Origin: an archaeon
GTDB lineage: Archaea; Methanobacteriota; Methanobacteria; Methanobacteriales; Methanobacteriaceae
Direction of reading: 5' to 3'
NCBI GenBank assembly: GCA_024409165.1
Contig: JAKSUE010000027.1
Location: 1-10,117, forward strand
DNA length: 10,117 bases
Shown: piece by piece, positions 1 to 6,755 of the stretch
Layout: every line of letters starts with the position of its first letter
Numbering within the stretch: position 1 is the stretch's first letter
Made by a program: the position numbers and the translations under genes
The notes under the pieces: generated by a model
Database searches by the model: none
What the model was told of the DNA's origin: nothing
The model's input: the letters and a program-made list of their open reading frames with translations, nothing else

Positions 1-112
1 ACAATTTGTATAATTACTTAAATTTACTTATTTATTAAAATAAATACCTTTAAAATAGTAGTTATTCAATTAAATTAATTTTAGAATATATTTTTTAAAA
101 ATTTCAGTAAAT

Positions 113-137
113 TTTATATAATTATATTTATATAATT
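113..137 (+). promoter_or_regulatory. Probable TATA region of the acyl ligase gene, tandemly duplicated
   Basis: The 11-mer TTTATATAATT occurs twice, at 113-123 and 127-137, 14 bp apart. Either copy resembles an archaeal TATA box. The first copy would place transcription start near 140-145 and leave a short leader containing the GGTTGTGA ribosome binding site. The second copy would start transcription at about the start codon. I favour the first. The rest of 1-158 is AT-rich and shows no coding potential. Confidence 0.4.
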
Positions 138-158
138 TTTAATACGGTTGTGAATTAT

Positions 159-1847
159 ATGATAAATTATAATTTCAGTGATACTCGTTTATGTGAAGAT
201 TCAGAGGAATTAGGAACGTTGATTAATTATCCAGATTGTTCTCTTTATGAAGTTGTTGCTAATTCAACTAAAAAATTCCCAAACAAAATAGCTTATATTT
301 ATTCTGGAGTTGAAGTTTCTTATACTAATTTTTTAAAACAAATTGATGATGTTGCAAAATCTCTTAAAAAATTAAATATTAAAAAAGGAGATAAAGTCAC
401 AATTTGTATGCCAAACACTCCTGAAGCTATTATTACATTTTATGCAGTTAATAAAATCGGAGCTATATCAAACATGGTTCACCCTTTATCTGCTCAAAAT
501 GAAATTAAATATTATCTTCAAGTTTCTAAAAGTGTAGCTATGCTAGTCATTGACTACGACTATGACCTTTTTAAAGTTATTTCTGATGAAACAGATGTAA
601 AAAACATTATTGTAGCTACTCTAAATGAATCTATCCCACATAATAATTCCCATTTTAATAAAGATAAAATTACTAATAAAAATGTAATGTGTTGGAAAGA
701 TTTTATTAAAATGGGTGAAGACATAAACTATGAAACTAATGAATTTACCGACAGTTCCCATGTTGCAGCTATTCTATATACTGGAGGAAGTACAGGAGAT
801 CCTAAAGGTGTAGTTCTCACTAATGGAAATTTCAACTATTCTGTCAAATCTTTTTTAGCTTATTCAGATTTAGATTCCACAGATACTTTCCTTGCAATCA
901 TGCCAATATTCCACGGATTTGGTCTTCGTAGTGGTATACATATGGTATATTTATTAGGAGCAACTAATGTTTTAATCCCTAGATTTGATGCAAAAAATTT
1001 CCATATTCTTATAGAAGATTATAAACCTAGTTTTATTGCAGGAGTTCCTACTTTATGGAATGCCTTACTTCAAGATGAAGGCATGGATTCTGTTGATTTA
1101 TCCTTCTTAAAATTAGCAGTTTGTGGAGGAGATACATTACCTGTTAATATGAAAATAAAAATCGACGAATTTTTAAAAGAACACGGTGCTAATATTCAAA
1201 TTAGACCAGGTTATGGTTTAACTGAATGTTTAGCTGGTGGATGTATTGTTCCTGAAGACAAATATAAAAATGAAAGTGTAGGTATCCCTTATCTAGATTC
1301 TATATTTAAAATTGTAAAACCTGGAACCTCTGAAAAAGTACCATTTGGTGTAGATGGTGAAATTTGTATCTCATCCCCATCTGTTATGTTAGCTTATTTA
1401 GACGACCCTGAAAAAACAAATGAAGTTTTAAAAGTTGATGAAGAGGGTTTAACCTGGTTACACACAGGAGATTTAGGGTATATGGATGAAGAAGGTTGGA
1501 TATTCTTTAAATCCAGAATTGAAAGAATAATTATATCTAGTGGTTATAATATTTATCCACAACGTTTAGAAAACATCCTCATAAATCACCCAAATATTCG
1601 TGAAGTAGCAGTTATTGGAATACCACACCCTTTTAAAATGAAAGTTCCTAAAGCATATATTGTATTAAATGATGATGTCGAACTTACTGATGAAGTTAAA
1701 AACAGTATCTACAAACATTGTAAAGAAAATTTAGCTAAATTCACAATACCTCGCGAATTTGAGTATATTGAGGAACTTCCTAAAAATAAAGTAAATAAAG
1801 TAGATTATCTTGAATTAGAAAATTATCATAAAAATAATAAAAAATAA
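159..1847 (+). CDS. Class I adenylate-forming enzyme (acyl-CoA/acyl-acid ligase family, ANL superfamily)
   Basis: This cytoplasmic enzyme should activate a carboxylic acid with ATP to an acyl-adenylate and then pass the acyl group to CoA or a carrier thiol. The 562 residues (from ATG 159) carry the full ANL motif set. The P-loop YTGGSTGDPKG is at 207-217, PIFHGFG at 249-255, the A5 motif GYGLTE at 351-356, and the A7 motif TGD at 436-438. The hinge KSRIERIIISSGYNIYP is at 451-467, and the C-terminal PKNKVNK holds the predicted catalytic Lys547. The Gly that usually precedes this Lys is Asn. Length and domain order match fatty-acyl/4-coumarate ligase-like members, and no carrier or condensation domain is attached. 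An in-frame GTG at 150 overlaps the GGTTGTGA ribosome binding site, so ATG 159 is preferred. The substrate cannot be read from sequence. The DUF6270 gene 50 nt downstream suggests acylation of a surface polymer, which is inference. Confidence 0.85.
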   Translation: MINYNFSDTRLCEDSEELGTLINYPDCSLYEVVANSTKKFPNKIAYIYSGVEVSYTNFLKQIDDVAKSLKKLNIKKGDKVTICMPNTPEAIITFYAVNKIGAISNMVHPLSAQNEIKYYLQVSKSVAMLVIDYDYDLFKVISDETDVKNIIVATLNESIPHNNSHFNKDKITNKNVMCWKDFIKMGEDINYETNEFTDSSHVAAILYTGGSTGDPKGVVLTNGNFNYSVKSFLAYSDLDSTDTFLAIMPIFHGFGLRSGIHMVYLLGATNVLIPRFDAKNFHILIEDYKPSFIAGVPTLWNALLQDEGMDSVDLSFLKLAVCGGDTLPVNMKIKIDEFLKEHGANIQIRPGYGLTECLAGGCIVPEDKYKNESVGIPYLDSIFKIVKPGTSEKVPFGVDGEICISSPSVMLAYLDDPEKTNEVLKVDEEGLTWLHTGDLGYMDEEGWIFFKSRIERIIISSGYNIYPQRLENILINHPNIREVAVIGIPHPFKMKVPKAYIVLNDDVELTDEVKNSIYKHCKENLAKFTIPREFEYIEELPKNKVNKVDYLELENYHKNNKK

Positions 1848-1897
1848 CCTACCCAAAATTATTATTTAAAATTAAATTTAATCTTTTAAGTGATATA

Positions 1898-3373
1898 ATG
1901 AATTTGATATATAGTGACTCATGTGATGGTTCTCTAAAAAATTATTCAACTAATAATTTAAAAGTTGAATATAATAAAAATGGAATTAAATTAGAACCTA
2001 AAGAGAATAAAGGTGGGGAATTTATATTAACTAAATCCTCATCAAGATGGTTTTTACCACCTCAATTCAAATTAGAATTTGATATAACTGAAATTGAAGG
2101 TTCTGTTGATTTCTGTATATCTAGTAAATCATTCTTTAATAATGAAAAAGATTTTAATAAAATTCCAAGTGAAAGTTTAGATTTAAAAGAAGGAAATAAT
2201 CACATTACTATAAATTATGATAGAAAAAATACTATTATTAAAAATGGATTAGATACTAAATTCAAAGATAATATTGATTTTGTAGAAGATATTAGTTTTT
2301 GGATTTCTTTTAAAGAAGATTCAACTAAAAAAAGCATAACTCTTAAAAATATAAAAATATCTACAAATATTGCTACATTTTGTCTATTTGGAAGTTGCAC
2401 TAGTAGAGATTTATTTTATGGTGTTATAAATAAAGGATACAAAAATCATTTTATTAATGAAAGAACATTATTAAGAAGCACAATTATAAGTTTGATGGAA
2501 AAACCTATTGATTTTAATGAAGAGGATATAATTGTACCAGAAGGTGCTGGTGGAGAACTTGGAACTAGTAAACGTAGGACTGAACGTGGAAAAGATGATC
2601 TTACTAATAAATTTTTAGAAGATATAATAAAAATACAGCCTGAATTTTTAATAATGGATATTATTCGTGATATGGGAAATGGTAACTTACAATGTGATGA
2701 TGGAAAATATATTACTCTTAATCATCCAGATTTAAAACATACTCCATTTTATCAAGAGATAAAAAATAATAATTTTTTAAAAATACAAAATAATAAAGAA
2801 GAATTCTTTAAATTATGGAAAGAACGATGTGATTTATTCTTTAAATTTATGGATAAAAACTGTCCAAATACTATAATTATATTAAATTCTTCAAAATATG
2901 TTACTAAAATGTTAAAAGGTAATGGGGAGATTGTTGAAACTCCAAAATACATAAAGAAGGCTACTAATTTTAATTATTATATTACAATACTTGAAAATTA
3001 TATTTGTAATAACTTTGATGTAGAAGTTTTAGAATTTGATGAAAATACTCATTCATATGAAAATCACAGATGGACTCCTTCTCCTTTACATTATGAACCT
3101 TATTATTATAAAAATCGTACAGAACAACTTGATGAAATTATTGAAAGAAATAGATCAATAAAAACAAAAGAAGAAATCCTATTAAATAATAAAATAAGAA
3201 AAGAAAGAAGAGAAAAAATCCTCCTACAAAATAAACTCTATGAAATAGAACCAGAAAGAAGAAAAAACTCTAAAAAAGCAGAAAAATTAGATTTACTCCT
3301 ATCTTCTACTAGTTGGAAAATCACTAAACCATTAAGAACTATAGGTGATATTTTTAGAAAATTAAAAAAATAA
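1898..3373 (+). CDS. DUF6270-like (SGNH-like) protein with N-terminal beta-rich domain and glycosyltransferase-type C-terminal tail
   Basis: The protein has 491 residues, no signal peptide and no membrane segment, so it is probably cytoplasmic. Residues 1-155 are beta-strand-rich and resemble a lectin-like sandwich. From 161 the sequence FCLFGSCTSRDLF matches the start of DUF6270, where Ser166 would be the SGNH-type nucleophile. The family-like pattern continues with PEFLIMDIIRDMG (about 248-260) and ends with NHRWTPSPLHYEPYYY (389-404), whose His390 or His398 could be catalytic. A basic coiled coil spans about 410-465. The tail holds SSTSWKITKPLRTIGD (469-484), the S-x-SW-x-x-T-x-PLR signature often seen at the ends of glycosyltransferases and other surface-polysaccharide proteins. 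ATG 1898 follows GTGAT at a suitable distance. The gene begins 50 nt after the acyl ligase and may be cotranscribed with it. The exact reaction is unknown. I am fairly sure of the family and unsure of its activity. Confidence 0.72.
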   Translation: MNLIYSDSCDGSLKNYSTNNLKVEYNKNGIKLEPKENKGGEFILTKSSSRWFLPPQFKLEFDITEIEGSVDFCISSKSFFNNEKDFNKIPSESLDLKEGNNHITINYDRKNTIIKNGLDTKFKDNIDFVEDISFWISFKEDSTKKSITLKNIKISTNIATFCLFGSCTSRDLFYGVINKGYKNHFINERTLLRSTIISLMEKPIDFNEEDIIVPEGAGGELGTSKRRTERGKDDLTNKFLEDIIKIQPEFLIMDIIRDMGNGNLQCDDGKYITLNHPDLKHTPFYQEIKNNNFLKIQNNKEEFFKLWKERCDLFFKFMDKNCPNTIIILNSSKYVTKMLKGNGEIVETPKYIKKATNFNYYITILENYICNNFDVEVLEFDENTHSYENHRWTPSPLHYEPYYYKNRTEQLDEIIERNRSIKTKEEILLNNKIRKERREKILLQNKLYEIEPERRKNSKKAEKLDLLLSSTSWKITKPLRTIGDIFRKLKK

Positions 3374-3413
3374 TATTCAATATTATGAATATTATTATTT
3401 ACTTTTTTTATTT
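3371..3413 (+). terminator. Hairpin plus U-tract after the DUF6270 gene
   Basis: A perfect 9-bp stem, TAATATTCA (3371-3379) with TGAATATTA (3386-3394), encloses a 6-nt loop. A T-rich stretch follows, with a run of seven T at 3403-3409. The left arm starts on the TAA stop codon. This probably ends the ligase-DUF6270 transcript. Confidence 0.6.
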
Positions 3414-3469
3414 CAATATATAAACCTTCAATTTTTACAATTTTTCATGAATGTTTTTTTACTTGCATA

Positions 3470-3487
3470 GGAAACCTTTATAAATAT
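3470..3487 (+). promoter_or_regulatory. BRE/TATA promoter of the purine permease
   Basis: GGAAACC (3470-3476), a purine-rich BRE-like element, lies directly before TTTATAAATA (3478-3487). Start of transcription is expected near 3506-3510. That gives a leader of about 20-25 nt containing the GAGGTG ribosome binding site (3521-3526), which is too short for a riboswitch. Confidence 0.65.
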
Positions 3488-3530
3488 TAAAATATAAAAA
3501 TTAAAAATGTAATTTTTATTGAGGTGTTAT

Positions 3531-4883
3531 ATGTCTTTAAATAGTTTTTTCAAATTAGACGAAAATAAAACTAATTTCAAAACTGAATTCATTGCTGGAC
3601 TTACTACTTTCTTAGCAATGTCTTATATTTTAGGAGTTAACCCTAACATGTTAGGAATTACTGGAATGCCTGTTACTGGTGTTTTCTTTGCTACTGCTGT
3701 AGCTTCTGGTATTTCTTGTCTTGTTATGGGTCTTGTATCTAAATACCCAGTTGGTCTTGCACCAGGTATGGGTATGAATGCGTTGTTTACCTTTACTATT
3801 GTTATTGGTTTAGGTGTATCTTGGAAAGCTGGTTTAGCAGCTGTATTTATTTCAAGTATTCTCTTTTTAATTATTACTGTTTCTGGTTTAAGAGAAGCTA
3901 TCCTTAATGCTATTCCTGTAAACTTAAAATTAGCTATTGGTGCTGGTATTGGTTTCTTCTTAGCATTTATTGGTTTAAAAGGTGCTGGAATTATTGTAGC
4001 TGATGAATCTACCATCGTTGCTTTAGGTAGTTTACTTGCTGCTCCTGCATTACTTGCTTTAATTGGTATTTTTATTACTATTTTCTTATATGTTAAAAAA
4101 GTTCCTGCTGCTGTTTTCCTTGGTTTAATTATTACTGCTATTATTGGTTTAATCTTTACCATTTTAGGATTTGGTGCTGACCCTGTTGCTGCAACTCTCA
4201 TGCCACAAGTTCCTACTGAAATTGTTTCTACTTCATTTGATGTAAGTCTTTTCGGAGCATTTGTTGATGGATTTGGAGAATTATTCGCAACTCCAATTAC
4301 TAACTTAATTTTAGTTATTTTCTCCCTTTTATTCGTTATGTTCTTCGATACTACCGGTACTTTAATTCCATTAGCAAACCAATGTGGTTTCATGGATGAA
4401 AACGGTAATGCTGAAGGTATTGACGGTGCATTTTTAGGAGACGCTATTTCTGGTATTATTGGTGCTATCTTTGGTACTTCTACTTTAACTGCTTATGTTG
4501 AAAGTGCAACTGGTATTGGTCTTGGAGGAAGAACTGGATTAACCGCTATCTTTGTTGGTGTATTCTTCTTACTCTCTGCATTATTCGCTCCATTTGTTTT
4601 ATCCATCTTTACTTCTTCTGTAACTTGTGCAGCTTTAGTTGTTGTAGGTATCTTAATGATGGCTCAACTTAAAGATGTAATCTGGGAAGATTTCTACGGT
4701 GTAGCTCCTGTATTCATGACTATTATCATGATGCTTTTAACCTACTCTATTTCCTTAGGTATTGCATGGGGATTCGTAACCTACGCTGTTGTAGAAATTT
4801 CAAGAGGAAAATGGAAAGATCTTTCCTGGCTTGTATGGGTTTTAATTATTATCTTCCTTATTTACCTATTCTTCGGTTTATAA
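3531..4883 (+). CDS. NCS2 family purine (guanine/hypoxanthine or adenine) permease, AzgA/PbuG type
   Basis: This is an integral membrane transporter, probably importing a purine base with a cation. The 450 residues give the usual family length and are almost wholly hydrophobic, consistent with 12-14 membrane segments. AzgA-type hallmarks are present: the start FFKLDENKTNFKTEFIAGLT, APGMGMNALF at 77-86, the TM8 motif FFDTTGTLI at 271-279, and AYVESATG followed by GGRTGLTA at about 321-339. These correspond to the substrate-binding helices of the family. ATG 3531 follows GAGGTG with 4 nt spacing. An in-frame TTG at 3519 overlaps that site and is rejected as the start. The gene has its own promoter and terminator, so it appears monocistronic. 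Codons are mostly T-ending (GGT, ATT, GCT). Which purine is carried cannot be read from the sequence. Confidence 0.92.
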   Translation: MSLNSFFKLDENKTNFKTEFIAGLTTFLAMSYILGVNPNMLGITGMPVTGVFFATAVASGISCLVMGLVSKYPVGLAPGMGMNALFTFTIVIGLGVSWKAGLAAVFISSILFLIITVSGLREAILNAIPVNLKLAIGAGIGFFLAFIGLKGAGIIVADESTIVALGSLLAAPALLALIGIFITIFLYVKKVPAAVFLGLIITAIIGLIFTILGFGADPVAATLMPQVPTEIVSTSFDVSLFGAFVDGFGELFATPITNLILVIFSLLFVMFFDTTGTLIPLANQCGFMDENGNAEGIDGAFLGDAISGIIGAIFGTSTLTAYVESATGIGLGGRTGLTAIFVGVFFLLSALFAPFVLSIFTSSVTCAALVVVGILMMAQLKDVIWEDFYGVAPVFMTIIMMLLTYSISLGIAWGFVTYAVVEISRGKWKDLSWLVWVLIIIFLIYLFFGL

Positions 4884-4915
4884 TTTAAATAATATTAAAA
4901 TCTCAATAAATTACT

Positions 4916-4951
4916 TTTAGAGGATTTAATCCTCTAAACCCTTTCTTTTTA
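4916..4951 (+). terminator. Hairpin terminator of the purine permease
   Basis: TTTAGAGGATT (4916-4926) pairs perfectly with AATCCTCTAAA (4928-4938). In practice this is a 9-bp stem with a TTTAA loop. CCCTTTCTTTTT follows. It is the most GC-containing and convincing hairpin of the window and lies 33 nt after the permease stop. Confidence 0.75.
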
Positions 4952-5033
4952 TAGTTTTGAAATCAAACTAAACTTTTCTTTTTTTATATTTTTTTACATC
5001 ATTTTTACTATTTTTAACACTTTTTTATAATAA

Positions 5034-5049
5034 TGTACAAAAATGTACA
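5034..5049 (+). promoter_or_regulatory. Two TRP boxes (TGTACA), putative TrpY operator of trpB2
   Basis: Exact TGTACA hexamers lie at 5034-5039 and 5044-5049, 10 bp centre to centre and thus on the same face of the helix. A degenerate AGTACA at 5064-5069 lies a further 20 bp on. TGTACA is the TRP-box consensus bound by the archaeal regulator TrpY in Methanothermobacter thermautotrophicus, where TrpY also represses trpB2. I noticed no other exact TGTACA in the window. The boxes flank the TATA element, so a bound repressor would block TBP/TFB. Confidence 0.75.
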
Positions 5050-5064
5050 ACAAAGATTTAAATA
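5050..5064 (+). promoter_or_regulatory. BRE/TATA promoter of trpB2
   Basis: A purine-rich ACAAAG (5050-5055) precedes TTTAAATA (5057-5064). Transcription would start near 5083-5090, giving a leader of roughly 145-150 nt that is long for this genome and contains the duplicated module. The core TTTAAATAG is identical to the one upstream of the gene starting at 7592. Confidence 0.65.
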
Positions 5065-5092
5065 GTACATTGAACATAATAATTAAACAAGT

Positions 5093-5192
5093 GTGAATAA
5101 TGCTTAACAATTTTGAAAAATTAACTTGAAAATTTTAAGTGAATAATGCTTAACAATTTTGAAAATTAAAAAAATTAACTTGAAAATTTTAA
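5093..5192 (+). repeat. Tandemly duplicated leader module with hairpins and two tiny ORFs
   Basis: A 27-bp segment at 5093-5119 is repeated exactly at 5139-5165. A 23-bp segment at 5116-5138 is repeated exactly at 5170-5192. The second unit carries about 8 extra bases between the two parts. Each unit can fold: CTTAACAATTTT (5103-5114 and 5149-5160) pairs, with one bulged C, with AAAATTTTAA(G) (5129-5139 and 5183-5192). Each unit also holds an ATG after GTGAATA, giving ORFs MLNNFEKLT (5100-5129) and MLNNFEN (5146-5169). Neither contains Trp codons. Function is unknown. The module lies in the predicted untranslated leader of trpB2. Confidence 0.7.
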
Positions 5193-5234
5193 AAAACTTA
5201 AAAAATCCATTTTGGCTTAAAGGAGATGATAATA

Positions 5235-6533
5235 ATGTATAGAATAGATTTACCAACCTACGATGTGCCTAAAAAATGGTATAATATTAACGCTGATTTA
5301 CCAATTGATCTTCCAAAACCAAAAAGCAGTGAAGGAAAAGATCAAGTTGGTGACTTACCAAATATGCTTATTAATGAATGTTTAAAACAAGAACTCTCTA
5401 ATAAAAGATATATTAAAATTCCTAAAGAAGTAAGAGAACTCTATCAAAGAATGGGTAGAGGAACCCCATTATGCAGAGCAAAGGGTTTAGAAGAAAAATT
5501 AAACACTCCTGCAAAAATCTACTATAAACGTGAAGACACTTCCCCAACAGGAAGTCACAAATTAAACAGTGCAATAGCTCAAGCATACTTTGCAAAAAAA
5601 GAAGGAGTAGAAAAATTAACCACAGAAACCGGTGCAGGTCAATGGGGTACAGCACTCTCCCTTGCAAGTTCCTTAATGGATATAGATTGTACTGTCTATA
5701 TGGTAAGAGTTTCATTTGAACAAAAACCATTCAGAAAATCAATCATGCAAGTCTATGATGGAAATGTCTATCCATCACCAAGTATGAATACTGAAGTTGG
5801 AAGAAAAATTAACAAAGAAACTCCAAATCATCCAGGATCCTTAGGAATAGCTATATCTGAAGCGGTTGAAGAAGCATTAGCTGATGAAAAAACTAAATAT
5901 TCACTTGGTAGTGTATTAAACCACGTTATCCTCCACCAGACCGTAATTGGTCAAGAAATCAAAACACAACTTGAAATTGCAGAAGAAGAAGCAGATACTG
6001 TAATTGCTTGTGTAGGAGGAGGAAGTAACTTTGGTGGAGCAGTTTTCCCATTAATAAAAGATAAAATCAATGGTAACAGTAACACAGAATTCATTGCTGT
6101 AGAACCTGCTGCATGCCCTACCTTAACTCAAGGAGAATATAAATACGACTTTGGAGACAACATGGCTTTCACACCACTCCTTAAAATGTTTACCTTAGGA
6201 CATGACTTTGTAGCACCATCTGACCATGCAGGTGGACTCAGATATCATGGAATGAATCCACAAGTCTCACTCCTAGCAAATGAAGGTTACATCACCTCTA
6301 AAACAGCCCTTCAAACAGATGTATTTGCTGCAGGTCAATTATTTGCTAAAACTGAAGGAGTAATCCCAGCCCCTGAAACAAATCATGCAATCAAAGTAGC
6401 TATTGACGAAGCTAAAAAATGTAAAGAAACAGGAGAAGAAAAAACCATTGTAATTAACTTCTCTGGTCATGGTCTCATGGACTATAAAGGCTATGCAAGT
6501 TTCATGGATGGTACAATGGAAAATAGTATATAG
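5235..6533 (+). CDS. trpB2: Tryptophan synthase beta chain, TrpB2 type
   Basis: This PLP enzyme joins indole and L-serine to make L-tryptophan. TrpB2 members are thought to act in indole salvage or with a divergent partner instead of the standard TrpA complex. The 432 residues include the PLP lysine in TSPTGSHKLNSA (Lys109), ETGAGQWG with the conserved Glu at 131, the PLP phosphate loop GGGSNFGG at 261-268, and NFSGHGLMDY, whose Ser410 should contact the pyridine nitrogen. SPTGSHK, the long N-terminal extension and RYHGMNPQVS (336-345) separate TrpB2 from TrpB1. An ATG at 5226 abuts GGAG (5222-5225), leaving no spacing, so ATG 5235 is preferred. No trpA or other trp gene is adjacent. TGTACA boxes at the promoter suggest control by a TrpY-like repressor. 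All catalytic residues I looked for are intact. Confidence 0.92.
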   Translation: MYRIDLPTYDVPKKWYNINADLPIDLPKPKSSEGKDQVGDLPNMLINECLKQELSNKRYIKIPKEVRELYQRMGRGTPLCRAKGLEEKLNTPAKIYYKREDTSPTGSHKLNSAIAQAYFAKKEGVEKLTTETGAGQWGTALSLASSLMDIDCTVYMVRVSFEQKPFRKSIMQVYDGNVYPSPSMNTEVGRKINKETPNHPGSLGIAISEAVEEALADEKTKYSLGSVLNHVILHQTVIGQEIKTQLEIAEEEADTVIACVGGGSNFGGAVFPLIKDKINGNSNTEFIAVEPAACPTLTQGEYKYDFGDNMAFTPLLKMFTLGHDFVAPSDHAGGLRYHGMNPQVSLLANEGYITSKTALQTDVFAAGQLFAKTEGVIPAPETNHAIKVAIDEAKKCKETGEEKTIVINFSGHGLMDYKGYASFMDGTMENSI

Positions 6534-6567
6534 TAAATAGTAATTATCAATTATTTACTATTTTTAT
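6530..6567 (+). terminator. Hairpin plus U-tract after trpB2
   Basis: ATAGTAAATA (6530-6539) pairs perfectly with TATTTACTAT (6552-6561), with a loop of 12 nt. TTTTTATT follows. The TAG stop codon (6531-6533) is inside the left arm. Confidence 0.6.
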
Positions 6568-6741
6568 TCCATATTTTAATCTCTATTTTTAATCTAATCA
6601 TCATAATACTCTTTTTAATAGTTCACTAGTAAACTATTATTTGACCATCACACTAAATAATTTTTTTAATAAACTATTAATAAAACAAAATAAAAATACT
6701 TAATATTCAATATTATAAAATTTATTTATACCAAATATTTC
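6568..6741 (+). promoter_or_regulatory. AT-rich spacer with weak promoter candidates for the PHP gene
   Basis: No ORF is credible here. AATAGTT (6617-6623) and AACTATT (6632-6638) form a short inverted repeat around CACTAGTA, and AAACTATT recurs near 6671. ATTATAAAA (6712-6720) is the best-placed TATA candidate, giving a start near 6739 just before the AAGGA ribosome binding site. TTTATTTATA (6721-6730) would start inside that site and is less likely. Confidence 0.3.
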
Positions 6742-6755
6742 AAGGAATGATTCTA

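Noticed and set aside
29..46. Terminator of an upstream gene (TATTTAT with ATAAATA)
   Set aside because: The stem is 7 bp of pure A/T with no following U-tract, and such repeats are expected by chance in this composition.
159..1847. Non-ribosomal peptide synthetase module
   Set aside because: There is an adenylation-type fold but no carrier, condensation or thioesterase domain in this protein or next to it.
1832..1867. Terminator between the ligase and the DUF6270 gene
   Set aside because: AAATAATAA and TTATTATTT can pair, but the stem is all A/T, the loop is 18 nt, and no U-tract follows.
3374..3530. Purine riboswitch ahead of the permease
   Set aside because: The predicted leader is only about 20-25 nt and none of the conserved purine-aptamer loops is present.
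3623..4393. 256-codon open frame on the minus strand
   Set aside because: It lies wholly inside the permease gene. Its Lys/Pro/Ile/Ala-rich translation is what the complement of hydrophobic, T-ending codons gives, and it has no recognisable domain or ribosome binding site.
5093..5192. CRISPR-like repeats
   Set aside because: Only two copies exist, the sequence between them is itself part of the repeated unit, and no cas genes are near.
5093..5192. Trp attenuator or T-box in the trpB2 leader
   Set aside because: The mini-ORFs contain no Trp codon, no T-box signature is visible, and T-boxes are not known from archaea.
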